From DATDGX01 sp036521875 (GTDB taxonomy: Bacteria > Desulfobacterota > Binatia > Binatales > Binataceae): a stretch of DNA of 39,622 nucleotides. Location of the stretch: NCBI GenBank assembly GCA_036521875.1, contig DATDGX010000190.1:1-39622 (forward strand), written 5' to 3'. A program made the position numbers and the translations under genes. Shown here in pieces: positions 1 through 7,923 of this stretch. Each line of letters starts with the position of its first letter. Within the stretch, counting starts at the first letter, position 1. The notes under the pieces were generated by a model that saw nothing but the letters and a program-made list of their open reading frames with translations, made no database searches and was not told where the DNA came from.

Positions 1-384
1 ATCGCCGTCGTCCACGCCGCGCCCATCCGCAATTCCGCCGAGCGCATCGTGATGCGCGAGCGGATGGCGCAATGCGACCTCGGCATCGCCGAGGCGCATT
101 GCGCCATCGCGGCCACCGGCACGCTCGCGGTCATCGCAACCGAGCATCGTCCCGGCGCGCTCACCCTGCTGCCGCCCGCGAGCCTCATCATCGTGCATAT
201 CGATCGGATACTCCCCGACCTCGCCGCAGCGCTCGCGATGATTGGCGCCGACATCATCGGGAGCCATCGCGTCTCGCTCATCACCGGTCCCAGCCGCACC
301 GCGGACATCGAGAAGCGCATCGTGCTGGGAGTGCACGGCCCCAAGGCGCTGTATGTGATCATAACCTGGCCGCGCGATGACTGA
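1..384 (+). CDS. lutC: LutC/YkgG-type LUD-domain protein, C-terminal part (5' end outside window)
   Basis: The frame is open from base 1 and ends at TGA 382-384, so only the last ~127 residues are present. The end carries the typical LUD-domain finish: ISG-like SLITGPSRTADIE followed by VLGVHGPKALYVI. LUD proteins of the LutC kind belong to the cytoplasmic LutABC complex that oxidises L-lactate to pyruvate; the exact role of LutC is poorly defined. The next gene, a lutA homologue, overlaps it by 8 bases, which suggests translational coupling. A GTG at 49 and ATGs at 52 and 64 lie in frame, but the conserved sequence continues upstream of them, so they are not the true start. A lutB would be expected upstream or fused to this gene; it cannot be seen. 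Confidence 0.85.
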   Translation: MAVVHAAPIRNSAERIVMRERMAQCDLGIAEAHCAIAATGTLAVIATEHRPGALTLLPPASLIIVHIDRILPDLAAALAMIGADIIGSHRVSLITGPSRTADIEKRIVLGVHGPKALYVIITWPRDD

Positions 385-1099
385 AGTCCAGCTTTTCTCG
401 ACCTGCCTCGCCGAGGAATTTTTTCCCGAGGCCGGCGAGGCCGCGGCGATCGTGCTGGAGCGCTTGCGGCTCAAGGTGCGTCCGATTCGCCGCGCGTTTT
501 GCTGCGGCCAGGTCGCATTCAATGAGGGGATGCGCGCGGAGGCGACCGACCTCGCGCGCCTCTTCCTTGCTTCGGTCACGCCGGGCGTGCCGATCGTCAT
601 TCCGTCCGGATCCTGCGCGAGCATGGTCAAAATTTTCTATTCCGACCTGCTCGCCGGCGAACCCGAGCTGTTGGCGAAGGCCGCGGCGATTCGCCCGTGG
701 GTCTTCGAGTTCTCGCAGTTCCTGGTCGACGTGTTGAAGGTCAAGTACCTGGGTGCGCGTTTCGAGCGCGCGGTCGCTTATCATCCGTCGTGCCATCTGA
801 TGCGCGAGTTGCACGCGCGCGACCAAGCGCTCGCGCTGTTGAGCGCGGTGGGCGGGATTCGGCTCTGCGAGATTCGCGAGCGCGAGGAGTGTTGCGGCTT
901 CGGCGGGCTGTTCTCGGTCAAGTTCCCGCACATCTCGGGCGCGATGCTCGAGGACAAGATCGCGCGCATCAAGGAGAGCGGCGCCGAAGTGGTGGTCGCC
1001 AACGATTGCGGATGCCTGATGCAGATCGGCGGCGGACTGCATCGCGCGGGCCTCGCGATCGAAACCCGCCATCTCGCCGAAATCCTGGCCGCCCGCTGA
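377..1099 (+). CDS. lutA: LutA/YkgE-type (Fe-S)-binding lactate utilisation subunit
   Basis: A 240-residue protein with two CCG (cysteine-rich) domains, the usual length for LutA. Visible cysteine motifs are C10, CCG at 42-44, SC80, HPSC139, CCGFGG from 172, and DCGC at 211-213. These resemble heterodisulfide reductase subunit B and LutA, where they bind Fe-S clusters. In the LutABC system this subunit takes part in electron transfer during cytoplasmic L-lactate oxidation. The ATG at 377 overlaps the end of lutC. The order here is lutC then lutA, whereas the textbook order is lutA-lutB-lutC, so the operon is rearranged. No gene follows closely; the next one has its own promoter. A glycolate-oxidase GlpC/GlcF-like role is possible but less likely given the LUD neighbour. 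Confidence 0.88.
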   Translation: MTEVQLFSTCLAEEFFPEAGEAAAIVLERLRLKVRPIRRAFCCGQVAFNEGMRAEATDLARLFLASVTPGVPIVIPSGSCASMVKIFYSDLLAGEPELLAKAAAIRPWVFEFSQFLVDVLKVKYLGARFERAVAYHPSCHLMRELHARDQALALLSAVGGIRLCEIREREECCGFGGLFSVKFPHISGAMLEDKIARIKESGAEVVVANDCGCLMQIGGGLHRAGLAIETRHLAEILAAR

Positions 1100-1156
1100 G
1101 GGCGACCAGGTTGACAAACTGACCTGCGGCGCCGACCATCGTCCCGCCTCCGCCAG

Positions 1157-1184
1157 TTGACTATAGTATATGCTGTAGTATATA
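1157..1184 (+). promoter_or_regulatory. Promoter with direct-repeat operator for the MocR/PdxR-type gene
   Basis: TTGACT at 1157-1162 and TATATA at 1179-1184 are 16 bp apart, which predicts transcription starting at about 1190-1193, on or next to the ATG at 1193. Two near-identical 11-mers overlap the promoter: CTATAGTATAT at 1161-1171 and CTGTAGTATAT at 1173-1183, differing at one base and repeating every 12 bp. MocR regulators such as GabR and PdxR are known to bind direct repeats and often control their own promoter. Autoregulation and a leaderless mRNA are inferences from this layout. Confidence 0.55.
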
Positions 1185-1192
1185 TCACATCG

Positions 1193-2695
1193 ATGGCCTT
1201 CAAGCTGAAGCTGAAACCCGACGGCGCGTCGCCGCTCTACCGCCGCATCGAGAGAACCGTGCGCACTGCGATCGAGGCTGGCGAGCTCAAGGCCGGCGAC
1301 CGCCTCCCGTCCGCGGTCGACGTGGCCAAAGACCTCGGCATCAACAAGCTCACCGCGGTCAAGGCTTTCCAGCAGCTCGAGAAAGCCGGCCTGGTTCGCT
1401 CCGAAGTTGGCCGCGGCACCTTTGTCGCCTCCGCCGGCGAGTCCGCCCTGCCCGCGCCGCCGGAGCCGCGTCCCGACCTGACGCGCTCGATTCGCCGCCT
1501 GCGCGAAGGCTTTGCGCGCGGCCTGCGCGAGCTGATGGCGGTCGAGCGCCCGCCCGGCACGATCAATCTTTCCGGCGGCGTGCCGAGTCCCGCGACGATT
1601 CCCGACGGCCTGCTCGAGAAGCTCACCCAGGAGGCGCTGGCGACCAATCCGCGCCGGCTCTACGAGTACTGCGGGCCCTCGGGACTCGAGGAGCTCCGCG
1701 TGGCGCTCAGCGAGACGCTGACCCGCCGCGGGGTTGCCGCCGCCCCCGACGAAATCATCATCACCAACGGCTCGCAGCAGGCGGTCGCGATGGTGGCGGC
1801 GTGGGCGCGCGACGACGGCCGGCTCGGAATCGCCGAGACGCCGACGTACTCCGGCGTTCCCGGCGCCCTGATGCTGTTTGGCCATCCGGTGCAGAGCGTT
1901 CCGTGGGAAGACGGCACCCCGAATTTTGCGGCCCTGCGCGCGCTCGCGGTGGGCCAGCGGGCGCTCTGCTATCTGTGCCCCGATTTTCAAAATCCGACCG
2001 GCCAGACGATGCCGGCTGACAAGCGTCACGAGCTCGCCGACTTCGTGCGCCGCAACGACACCTGCCTGATGGTCGACGAAATTTTCCGCGAGCTGCGTTT
2101 CGAAGGCGCCGAGCCGCCGAGCCTCTACTCGCTCCTGCCGCCGGGGCGGCGCATCCTGATCGGCTCGATCTCCAAGACCTTTATGCCCGGCCTGCGCGTC
2201 GGCTACCTGGTCGCGGACCGTCCGATGATCGGCGAGCTACTCACCTACAAGCGCTACATGGACGTCGCCGCGCCTTCGCTGGTGCAGGGAATCGCCGCCG
2301 CGTTCCTGCGCAACGGCTACGCGAAGCATCTCGAGAAGATGCGCGCGTACTACCGCGTCCGCCGCGACGCCGCGCTCGCCGCGCTCGAGGAGTTCATGCC
2401 CGCGGGGGTGCGCTGGACGCGCCCGCAGGGCGGCTTCCAGCTCTGGGTCACGATGCCCGCCGGGGTTTCCTCGATCCAGCTCTTTCTTCGCGGCATCGAG
2501 CAGAAAGTTTCGATCGTTCCCGGTCCGCCCCACGACGTTGACGGGCGCTACCTCAACTCGTTCCGGATGGGCTACGCGCACGGAACCCCGGAGGAAATTC
2601 GCACCGGCGTGCGGCGCCTCAGCGCGATCGTCGAATCGCTCATCGCGCGCGGCGCTGACGGCCGCCAGCGGAGCGGACTGGGCATGATCATCTAA
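1193..2695 (+). CDS. pdxR: MocR/PdxR-family GntR regulator with aminotransferase-like domain
   Basis: A 500-residue protein with an N-terminal GntR winged helix (about 10-75: PLYRRIERTVRTAIEAG, GDRLPSAVDVAKDLGINK, GRGTFV) and a fold-type I aminotransferase domain (about 110-495). The PLP lysine is K328 in SISKTFMPGLRVGYL, and PDFQNPTGQ is the cofactor-site asparagine region. In MocR proteins this domain senses PLP or an amine rather than catalysing transamination. I chose ATG 1193 because conserved sequence begins there; an in-frame TTG at 1157 is the -35 box. The gene lies directly upstream of pdxS-pdxT and on the same strand, so it is probably the PLP-sensing regulator of that pair. Known PdxR genes are often divergent from pdxST, so this arrangement is slightly unusual. 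The symbol rests on context. Confidence 0.85.
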   Translation: MAFKLKLKPDGASPLYRRIERTVRTAIEAGELKAGDRLPSAVDVAKDLGINKLTAVKAFQQLEKAGLVRSEVGRGTFVASAGESALPAPPEPRPDLTRSIRRLREGFARGLRELMAVERPPGTINLSGGVPSPATIPDGLLEKLTQEALATNPRRLYEYCGPSGLEELRVALSETLTRRGVAAAPDEIIITNGSQQAVAMVAAWARDDGRLGIAETPTYSGVPGALMLFGHPVQSVPWEDGTPNFAALRALAVGQRALCYLCPDFQNPTGQTMPADKRHELADFVRRNDTCLMVDEIFRELRFEGAEPPSLYSLLPPGRRILIGSISKTFMPGLRVGYLVADRPMIGELLTYKRYMDVAAPSLVQGIAAAFLRNGYAKHLEKMRAYYRVRRDAALAALEEFMPAGVRWTRPQGGFQLWVTMPAGVSSIQLFLRGIEQKVSIVPGPPHDVDGRYLNSFRMGYAHGTPEEIRTGVRRLSAIVESLIARGADGRQRSGLGMII

Positions 2696-2736
2696 AAGAT
2701 GATCCGTTCGGTAGATTCTCGTAACTGGTCATTCTG

Positions 2737-2760
2737 TATAATTTAGAAACAATCAGGAGA
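2737..2760 (+). promoter_or_regulatory. -10 box and ribosome site of pdxS
   Basis: A perfect TATAAT lies at 2737-2742, and AGGAGA at 2755-2760 sits 8 bases before the ATG. No good -35 hexamer is visible at the right distance (around 2714-2720), as expected for an activator-dependent promoter. The sequence CTGTATAAT shares CTGTA with the operator repeat in front of the MocR-type gene. The 73-bp gap therefore probably carries a separate promoter for pdxST under that regulator. Confidence 0.5.
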
Positions 2761-2768
2761 TAACGATA

Positions 2769-3653
2769 ATGGAACAGACGGGAACTCTGAGACTCAAGAC
2801 CGGACTCGCCGAAATGCTCAAGGGCGGCGTCATCATGGACGTGGTCTCGGCGGAGCACGCCAAGATTGCGGAGGCGGCCGGCGCGGTCGCGGTGATGGCG
2901 CTGGAGCGGGTTCCCGCCGACATCCGCAAAGAGGGCGGCGTGGCGAGGATGTCGCCGGTCAGGAAAATTCGCGAGATCCAGGCCGCGGTCACCATTCCGG
3001 TGATGGCCAAGGTACGGATCGGGCATTTCGTCGAGGCGCAAATCCTGGAGTCGCTCGGCGTCGACTTTATCGACGAGAGCGAGGTGCTGACGCCGGCCGA
3101 CGAGTCGTTTCATATCGACAAGCACGCCTTCAAGGTGCCGTTCGTATGCGGTGCGCGCGATCTCGGCGAGGCGCTCCGGCGGATCGGCGAAGGCGCCGCG
3201 ATGATTCGCACCAAGGGCGAGGCGGGCAGCGGCAATATCGTCGAGGCGGTGCGGCACATGCGCGCCGTCACCTCGGCAATCCGCCGGCTGACGACGCTGC
3301 GCGGCGAAGAGCTGATGGCCGCGGCCAAGGAGCTCGGCGCGCCCTACGAGCTGGTGCGATGGGTCGCCGAGAACGGCCAGCTTCCGGTGCCGAACTTCGC
3401 GGCGGGCGGAATCGCGACGCCGGCCGATGCGGCGCTGATGATGCAGCTTGGCGCGGAGAGCGTGTTCGTCGGCTCGGGGATCTTCAAGTCCGAGGATCCA
3501 GCGGAACGCGCGCATGCGATCGTACAGGCGACCACCCACTTCCGCGATCCCAAAGTGCTCGCCGAAGTGTCGGACGGACTGCGCAACGCGATGCCCGGGC
3601 TCGAGATCTCCTCGATTCCGAAGGAAGAGCTGCTCCAGGCGCGCGGCTGGTAA
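2769..3653 (+). CDS. pdxS: Pyridoxal 5'-phosphate synthase lyase subunit PdxS
   Basis: A 294-residue protein, full family length. PdxS makes PLP from ribose 5-phosphate, glyceraldehyde 3-phosphate and ammonia supplied by PdxT (the DXP-independent route). The residues known from Bacillus PdxS fall at the same numbers: D24 in VIMD, K81 in MAKVRIGH and K149 in MIRTKG. Conserved blocks GGVARMSP, DESEVLTPADE, FAAGGIATPADAALMMQLGA and VGSGIFKS are intact. The ATG at 2769 has AGGAGA 8 bases upstream. Family members form a dodecamer that docks twelve PdxT subunits in the cytoplasm. pdxT follows after 54 bases, so the two genes probably share a transcript. Confidence 0.97.
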   Translation: MEQTGTLRLKTGLAEMLKGGVIMDVVSAEHAKIAEAAGAVAVMALERVPADIRKEGGVARMSPVRKIREIQAAVTIPVMAKVRIGHFVEAQILESLGVDFIDESEVLTPADESFHIDKHAFKVPFVCGARDLGEALRRIGEGAAMIRTKGEAGSGNIVEAVRHMRAVTSAIRRLTTLRGEELMAAAKELGAPYELVRWVAENGQLPVPNFAAGGIATPADAALMMQLGAESVFVGSGIFKSEDPAERAHAIVQATTHFRDPKVLAEVSDGLRNAMPGLEISSIPKEELLQARGW

Positions 3654-3707
3654 TCCCAGGATAGTGCGTTCGAAGCAAAGCAGATGATCGCGAAGCCGGG
3701 AACTAAA

Positions 3708-4301
3708 ATGAAACCTGGAGTGCTCGCGTTGCAGGGCGACTTCGCCGCGCACGTGCGCGCGATTGAAGGCGCGGTCGAGGTGCGCCGCGCCCGCGAAATC
3801 GATTCGCTCGAGGTGCTGATAATCCCCGGCGGCGAGTCGACCACGATGCTGAAGCTGCTGGCCGGCTCAGGAATCGAGGATGCGGCGCGGCGGCTCGTGG
3901 AGCGCGGCGGAACCATCTTCGGCACCTGCGCCGGCGCGATCCTGCTCGCGCGCCAGGTCAGCAATCCGCCGCAGCCGTCGTGGGGACTGATCGATATCGA
4001 TATCGAACGCAACGCGTACGGGCGCCAGGTCGACTCCTTCGAAGCGATACTCGATCCGCCCTACGCGGGAGTCTTCATCCGTGCGCCGCGCATCCGGCGC
4101 GCCGGCCCCGAGGTCGAAGTGATCGCGCGATGGAACGGCGAACCGGTGCTGGTGCGGCAGGGCCGCGTGTTCGCCGCGACGTTTCATCCCGAGCTGAGCG
4201 GCGATCGGCGCGTTTATGATTTGGTGCTCGGCTCCCGGAGCCGCCGCGCAAATCCGCCCGAACAGGATCGATCCGAACTCGGGAAACCGTCGAGCGGCTA
4301 G
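3708..4301 (+). CDS. pdxT: Pyridoxal 5'-phosphate synthase glutaminase subunit PdxT
   Basis: A 197-residue class I glutamine amidotransferase. It hydrolyses glutamine and channels ammonia to PdxS. The catalytic triad is visible: C74 in FGTCAGA, H160 and E162 in FHPELSGD. The oxyanion and PdxT signature GGESTTM is at 41-47. I prefer ATG 3708, where the family sequence MKPGVLALQGDF begins; an upstream in-frame ATG at 3684 would add eight atypical residues. The stop TAG (4299-4301) shares the CTAG tetranucleotide with the stop codon of the convergent membrane-protein gene. Confidence 0.95.
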   Translation: MKPGVLALQGDFAAHVRAIEGAVEVRRAREIDSLEVLIIPGGESTTMLKLLAGSGIEDAARRLVERGGTIFGTCAGAILLARQVSNPPQPSWGLIDIDIERNAYGRQVDSFEAILDPPYAGVFIRAPRIRRAGPEVEVIARWNGEPVLVRQGRVFAATFHPELSGDRRVYDLVLGSRSRRANPPEQDRSELGKPSSG

Positions 4302-5830
4302 TCTTGCTTCGCGCCGCTGACGGCGGGCCACCAGCGGACCGCAACGCCGAGTATGGTTTCTTCAAGGCGGCTGAATCGGTCCCGGAGCACCACCGCTGCG
4401 ATCAGCGAAAACAAACCTGCCAGCAGAAGACTCTGCTTTAGAAGACCGGAACGGTACTCCGCGACCACGCGGTGGCGTCCCACCGGCACCTGAACGCCGA
4501 TGTAGCTCGGCGTGACCATGAATGTCTGCTGCCGCTGTCCGTCAATCGTCACCACCCAATTCGGATGGTAGGTGACTTTGAAGACCAGCGTCGAGGTCTT
4601 TTTGCATTCGGCCCACACGGCTATTCGGCCCGCGGAGGCCTCCTCATCCGACGATATTCCGTCGCTGGCGCCCATCGTGATGTTCGTCGGCGGACTGCGC
4701 AAGGGCGGGTATGGCCATAGCATGAACTTTCCCGCCGCAGCGTCGCCATTGGCTACCCACCACTGGTTCTCCCCCAGCAGGATTTTCTGAGCGCCGAAGA
4801 CTGGAGTGATGTTGAGCGTTCCCGGGCTCAGGTCAACGAACTCCGTGTAACCGCTGGTCTTGACGCCGTACAACACGTACCGGTCGGTCTTCAGTAGCGG
4901 CTGGAAAAACGGAGGCGGCCGCGACGCTCTCCTCCCACCCGCCATCACGACGTATCTCACATTGAACAGCTGGTAGTTGCCGGGATCTCGAACGTTGAAA
5001 TGGCGCAACAGCGGCGAGTTGAGTGACGAAAAATGCTGGCCGGGATCCAAACCCGGCAGGCCAAGGAAGGTGGAGATTTGCCTGAGATTGAGAGCTCCAA
5101 GCCCTCGGAATGCGCCTGCTTGCCAGTAGACCCTGCCGGGGGGCGAACTGCTGATGCGGGCAATCGTGGCCCGAAGATCGCTGTCCGCATTGAAGTCGCG
5201 CGCGGAGCGCTCCACGGCCTCCCGGTTTTTCCGATAGTACGAATAGCGTTGCACCAACGCCGGAATCATCAGCAGCAGAATGAATAATGCCGGCACGACG
5301 CGCCAGGGCGGCCGCAACGGCCGGAACAGCTTCCAGAGCCATTCGCTGCCAAGGCCGATGAGCAGAATCGCCGCGCCCTGGAGGCCCGCGTTGAAGCGTG
5401 CCGTGACCGCCAGTTTACCCATCGGCATTGATGCGCGCATGCCAGGCCACTCTTGCGGCAGCAGGTACAAAATGAGCCACAGGACAAGCAGACCCAACCC
5501 CACGCGGGCCGCGCGGTCGCGAGTATAGAGCGCGTAAGCCACCCCGAAGACGACCATCAGACCCAGCACGGGGAAGCGACCGAAATCCATAAGTGCGCCG
5601 TTGAAAACCGGGGCGATCTGCGCGACCAGGCCCGATGCGGGGTTTTCTTCAGCGAGCGTCGCGCCCCGGGAAACGTAGGGCAACTGGATCAGTAACGGAA
5701 GCCAAAAGTAGGCGGTAATCGCACCGGCGACGGCGCAGGCAATCGCCAATCGCACCAGTTGCCGCACTGCCCGTGCCGGATAGAGCAGTATCGCCAGCGC
5801 AAGAATCAGAATTAGACCGAAGCGAATCAT
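4298..5830 (-). CDS. GT-C/PTPS-related membrane protein, C-terminal portion
   Basis: A 510-residue protein from ATG 5830, whose A overlaps no other codon but whose TG forms part of the TGA stop of the upstream frame (ATGA overlap). About eight hydrophobic segments fill the first half. The second half is a periplasmic-type domain ending in VTYHPNWVVTIDGQ, IGVQVPVGRHRVVAEYR and one last membrane helix, a layout typical of YfhO-like or 6-pyruvoyl-tetrahydropterin-synthase-related (PF10131-like) membrane proteins. These are GT-C-fold proteins thought to handle polyprenyl-linked sugars. The upstream gene looks like the missing N-terminal half of the same protein, so the two probably act as one unit, either as separate chains or joined by a -1 shift. 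The substrate cannot be inferred. Confidence 0.7.
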   Translation of the reverse strand: MIRFGLILILALAILLYPARAVRQLVRLAIACAVAGAITAYFWLPLLIQLPYVSRGATLAEENPASGLVAQIAPVFNGALMDFGRFPVLGLMVVFGVAYALYTRDRAARVGLGLLVLWLILYLLPQEWPGMRASMPMGKLAVTARFNAGLQGAAILLIGLGSEWLWKLFRPLRPPWRVVPALFILLLMIPALVQRYSYYRKNREAVERSARDFNADSDLRATIARISSSPPGRVYWQAGAFRGLGALNLRQISTFLGLPGLDPGQHFSSLNSPLLRHFNVRDPGNYQLFNVRYVVMAGGRRASRPPPFFQPLLKTDRYVLYGVKTSGYTEFVDLSPGTLNITPVFGAQKILLGENQWWVANGDAAAGKFMLWPYPPLRSPPTNITMGASDGISSDEEASAGRIAVWAECKKTSTLVFKVTYHPNWVVTIDGQRQQTFMVTPSYIGVQVPVGRHRVVAEYRSGLLKQSLLLAGLFSLIAAVVLRDRFSRLEETILGVAVRWWPAVSGAKQD

Positions 5831-6525
5831 GCCGGGGTGGATTCTTTCTTGAGGTTGATCAGGAAAAGGACAAATGCCGAAAAGGCCGCCATGTACGCGT
5901 ACAGCAGATGCGACAGGACCAGCAGAGAACTGAAAACGATCGCGCTCAAATAGCCGGAACCCCTCGCCATCAAGCGTTGCAGACATGCAGTCGTGAGGAA
6001 GTAGAGATGCATCGCCCACAACTGCGTGTACATCCCGAAACCGATGAAAGTGTAGCTGTGGAAATCGAGGCCCATAAAAAACCGGGGCTCCGAGATGAGC
6101 GGCGCAAATGCGGCGGCAACTGCCGCCGCGCCCATCGAGAATTCCATGGTCCGGAGCGACCAGTAGACGGTCAGTGGGAACACGACCAGCAGCACATATT
6201 GCACAAGGTTGAACAGCATCAGGAGGTTGACGCGTTTCAACAGCAGCGCGTGAAGGAGAACCACGGCAAGATGAGGAACGTGCTGGTAGTAGAAAAATTG
6301 TGGAAATCCCAGTCCCGTGTCGGGCATCCAGAAGTCGAACGGGTTGTCACCGTTCGCAAGCGCCGCGCTCGCCGCGCGGATAAACGTGTAGTGCCACGCG
6401 GCGTCGTTTCCGTACACAGCGGGCAGCAGTTGCGGCCAGAGCATAACCGCGTTGAACGCCATCGGAACCAAAACGATGAGCGCAAGCACCGGCCTGGTCC
6501 AGCGGTCCTCGTCTTTGCCACCCAT
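5827..6525 (-). CDS. GT-C/PTPS-related membrane protein, N-terminal portion
   Basis: A 232-residue protein from ATG 6525, with GGAGGAGG about 8 bases upstream (an in-frame ATG at 6549 has no such site). It has a first membrane helix (VLALIVLVPMAFNAVMLW), then a loop with NDAAWHYTFIRAASAAL and GLGFPQFFYYQHVPHLAV. This matches the first extracytoplasmic loop of PTPS-related membrane proteins, where an acidic residue near the first helix is thought to be catalytic. It continues with several helices and ends after LFLINLKKESTPA. The stop overlaps the start of the next gene by ATGA. Homologues as I know them are usually single chains of about 700-800 residues, so this is a split or frameshifted gene. 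Confidence 0.7.
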   Translation of the reverse strand: MGGKDEDRWTRPVLALIVLVPMAFNAVMLWPQLLPAVYGNDAAWHYTFIRAASAALANGDNPFDFWMPDTGLGFPQFFYYQHVPHLAVVLLHALLLKRVNLLMLFNLVQYVLLVVFPLTVYWSLRTMEFSMGAAAVAAAFAPLISEPRFFMGLDFHSYTFIGFGMYTQLWAMHLYFLTTACLQRLMARGSGYLSAIVFSSLLVLSHLLYAYMAAFSAFVLFLINLKKESTPA

Positions 6526-6953
6526 CCGTGCCCTCCTCCGGAGCCTCAAAGCTGAAGCCGGCGATTACGCACCATAGCGCCTTTTTAGCACCTTTTTTCT
6601 TCAGGCGCTCAATCAGTTGCGGCGCGGTCAGCGTGTGAGCGCTCCGGCGAATCTCAAGCGGCCGCGTCTTCGCCGCGATTTTTCATTCGAGCTTATCGGC
6701 CCCGCGTTTATCAATTTCGTGCTCGAACGATTGGAGCGCGAGCCGCGCGTGTAGTAACGGCGCGAACCCTCCGCCTTCCTCAGACCCCGTTGACAAGTCT
6801 TTCCCGGGTTGAATTTATTTTGTGTTTCCAGTTTGAATTTGCGTTGACGATTTCCGTTGCACTATCGCGAGTTCTGCCATCCGGTAACGATCCAACGGGC
6901 CGAAGCTCGTCGAAATTAACCTCCGATTCACAATTTTTCGGGCGCACAAATTG

Positions 6954-6982
6954 TTGACCCTGCGCGCCGTTCAGTATATAAG
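6954..6982 (+). promoter_or_regulatory. Promoter candidate for the secreted-paralogue array
   Basis: TTGACC at 6954-6959 and TATAAG at 6977-6982 are 17 bp apart, the best-spaced sigma-70-like pair in the gap. It points toward the three secreted paralogues and would give a leader of about 225 bases before ATG 7216. Confidence 0.45.
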
Positions 6983-7138
6983 CATCGTCGAATCGCGAAT
7001 TGGCACTGCCTCGCGGGGGGTTACCGTGAGCGTCCAGGTGGTTTGTGGAAACTGTCGTTGCGATCCGAATGATGGCAGGAGCGACGCATGTGCGGCGGTT
7101 GGCGGGATAGTCGCAGGATGTACTTTAGGTTACTTGAC

Positions 7139-7167
7139 TTGACTTATTGTAAACGAACGGGTTAGAT
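7139..7167 (+). promoter_or_regulatory. Proximal promoter candidate for the first secreted paralogue
   Basis: TTGACT at 7139-7144 and TTAGAT at 7162-7167 are 17 bp apart, with transcription predicted near 7174 and a short leader before ATG 7216. A second TTGACT overlaps one base upstream (7134-7139). Confidence 0.35.
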
Positions 7168-7215
7168 GTCCGCGCAGGCGTAGAGCCTTCAGCGGGGGAT
7201 TCACGGGAGGAGACT

Positions 7216-7779
7216 ATGCAGAAGCTGAAAGCGGTGGGGCGGACCGTCGCCATCGCACTATTGGCCGTGGCGATGTTCGGCGGAGTTGGTAACGCCACCA
7301 AGCTAACGCCCAGAAACCTTAAGGGCCCATATATATTCGGGGCCGCTGGCTTTAGCCTGGACGATAACGACGACTTTGGTGAAGTGGCGGCCGCCGGCGT
7401 GATGACCTTCGACGGCGTCGGCGGGGTCAGCGGTATCGACCTGTCCTTTAGCGGTGCGGATAGCAGCGGCGACCTCATCAACAACAACGACAACTGGACT
7501 TGCAACGCGACCATCAGTTCCGGGACCTACACCGTGAACGCGGACGGCACCGGGACCCTCACTCTCACCTTCGCGAGCACCAGCACCTGCTTCGCCTCGG
7601 CGCAGATAAGTTTCTTTTTCGGGCTTAACCGCGGACCACATGAGAGCGAGATCGTATCGACGACCTTTACGGTGGGAATGACCGAGCCCACTACGCCATT
7701 AACCGAGGACATTCTGTCGCTGGTGCTGAAAGGCAATTTCGTCAAGCGCAGCAAGGGCGTTGCGCCGGGCGATCCTTGA
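7216..7779 (+). CDS. Secreted protein of unknown function, paralogue A of three
   Basis: A 187-residue protein with a Sec signal peptide (residues 1 to about 27: RTVAIALLAVAMFGGVGNA). The mature part is rich in G, S, T and D and looks all-beta. It shares a plan with the next two genes: L-x-G-x-Y near the mature N-terminus, a G-V-x-x-FDG block, an aspartate-rich strand, a cysteine, DGTGTLTLTF, a second cysteine about 30 residues later, and a final strand I-x-F-x-F. The two shared cysteines (in WTCNA and STCFA) could form a disulfide outside the cytoplasm. It lacks the extra C-terminal cysteine pair of B and C, so it is the most diverged copy. GGGAGGAG lies just before ATG 7216. I do not recognise a named family. 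Confidence 0.85.
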   Translation: MQKLKAVGRTVAIALLAVAMFGGVGNATKLTPRNLKGPYIFGAAGFSLDDNDDFGEVAAAGVMTFDGVGGVSGIDLSFSGADSSGDLINNNDNWTCNATISSGTYTVNADGTGTLTLTFASTSTCFASAQISFFFGLNRGPHESEIVSTTFTVGMTEPTTPLTEDILSLVLKGNFVKRSKGVAPGDP

Positions 7780-7923
7780 TCCTGGCCCAAAGGAGGGAAC
7801 CAATCGAGCGGATGAAAAGTTCGTAGGTCGAGCGCATTCGTCAGCTTGAATGCGACGCCGGTAAGTACGAGCCGGCGGTAGAGTGATCAAAAGGCATTAT
7901 TAGGAATCAACAGGAGGAGAGAA

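Larger units (their letters stand above)
6526..7215. other. Noncoding region with several promoter candidates
   Basis: About 690 bases lie between the divergent membrane-protein gene and the first secreted paralogue. I see no convincing gene. A short open stretch near 6680-6755 (ending FINFVLERLEREPRV) looks protein-like but has no start or ribosome site and may be a remnant. From 6780 the sequence becomes AT-richer and holds three plus-strand promoter candidates: TTGACA 6790-6795, TTGACC 6954-6959 and TTGACT 7139-7144, each with an acceptable -10 downstream. If the middle one is used, the first paralogue has an untranslated leader of roughly 225 bases. Confidence 0.5.

Noticed and set aside
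359..2029. A 556-codon open frame on the minus strand
   Set aside because: It lies antisense to lutA and the MocR gene, is rich in R, A and G with no domain, and is an artefact of high GC.
2688..3752. A long minus-strand frame opposite pdxS
   Set aside because: pdxS is certain on the plus strand; the antisense frame has no recognisable domain or ribosome site.
6951..7142. A short plus-strand frame in the leader before the secreted paralogues
   Set aside because: Its start overlaps the promoter candidate, it has no ribosome site and no conserved features.
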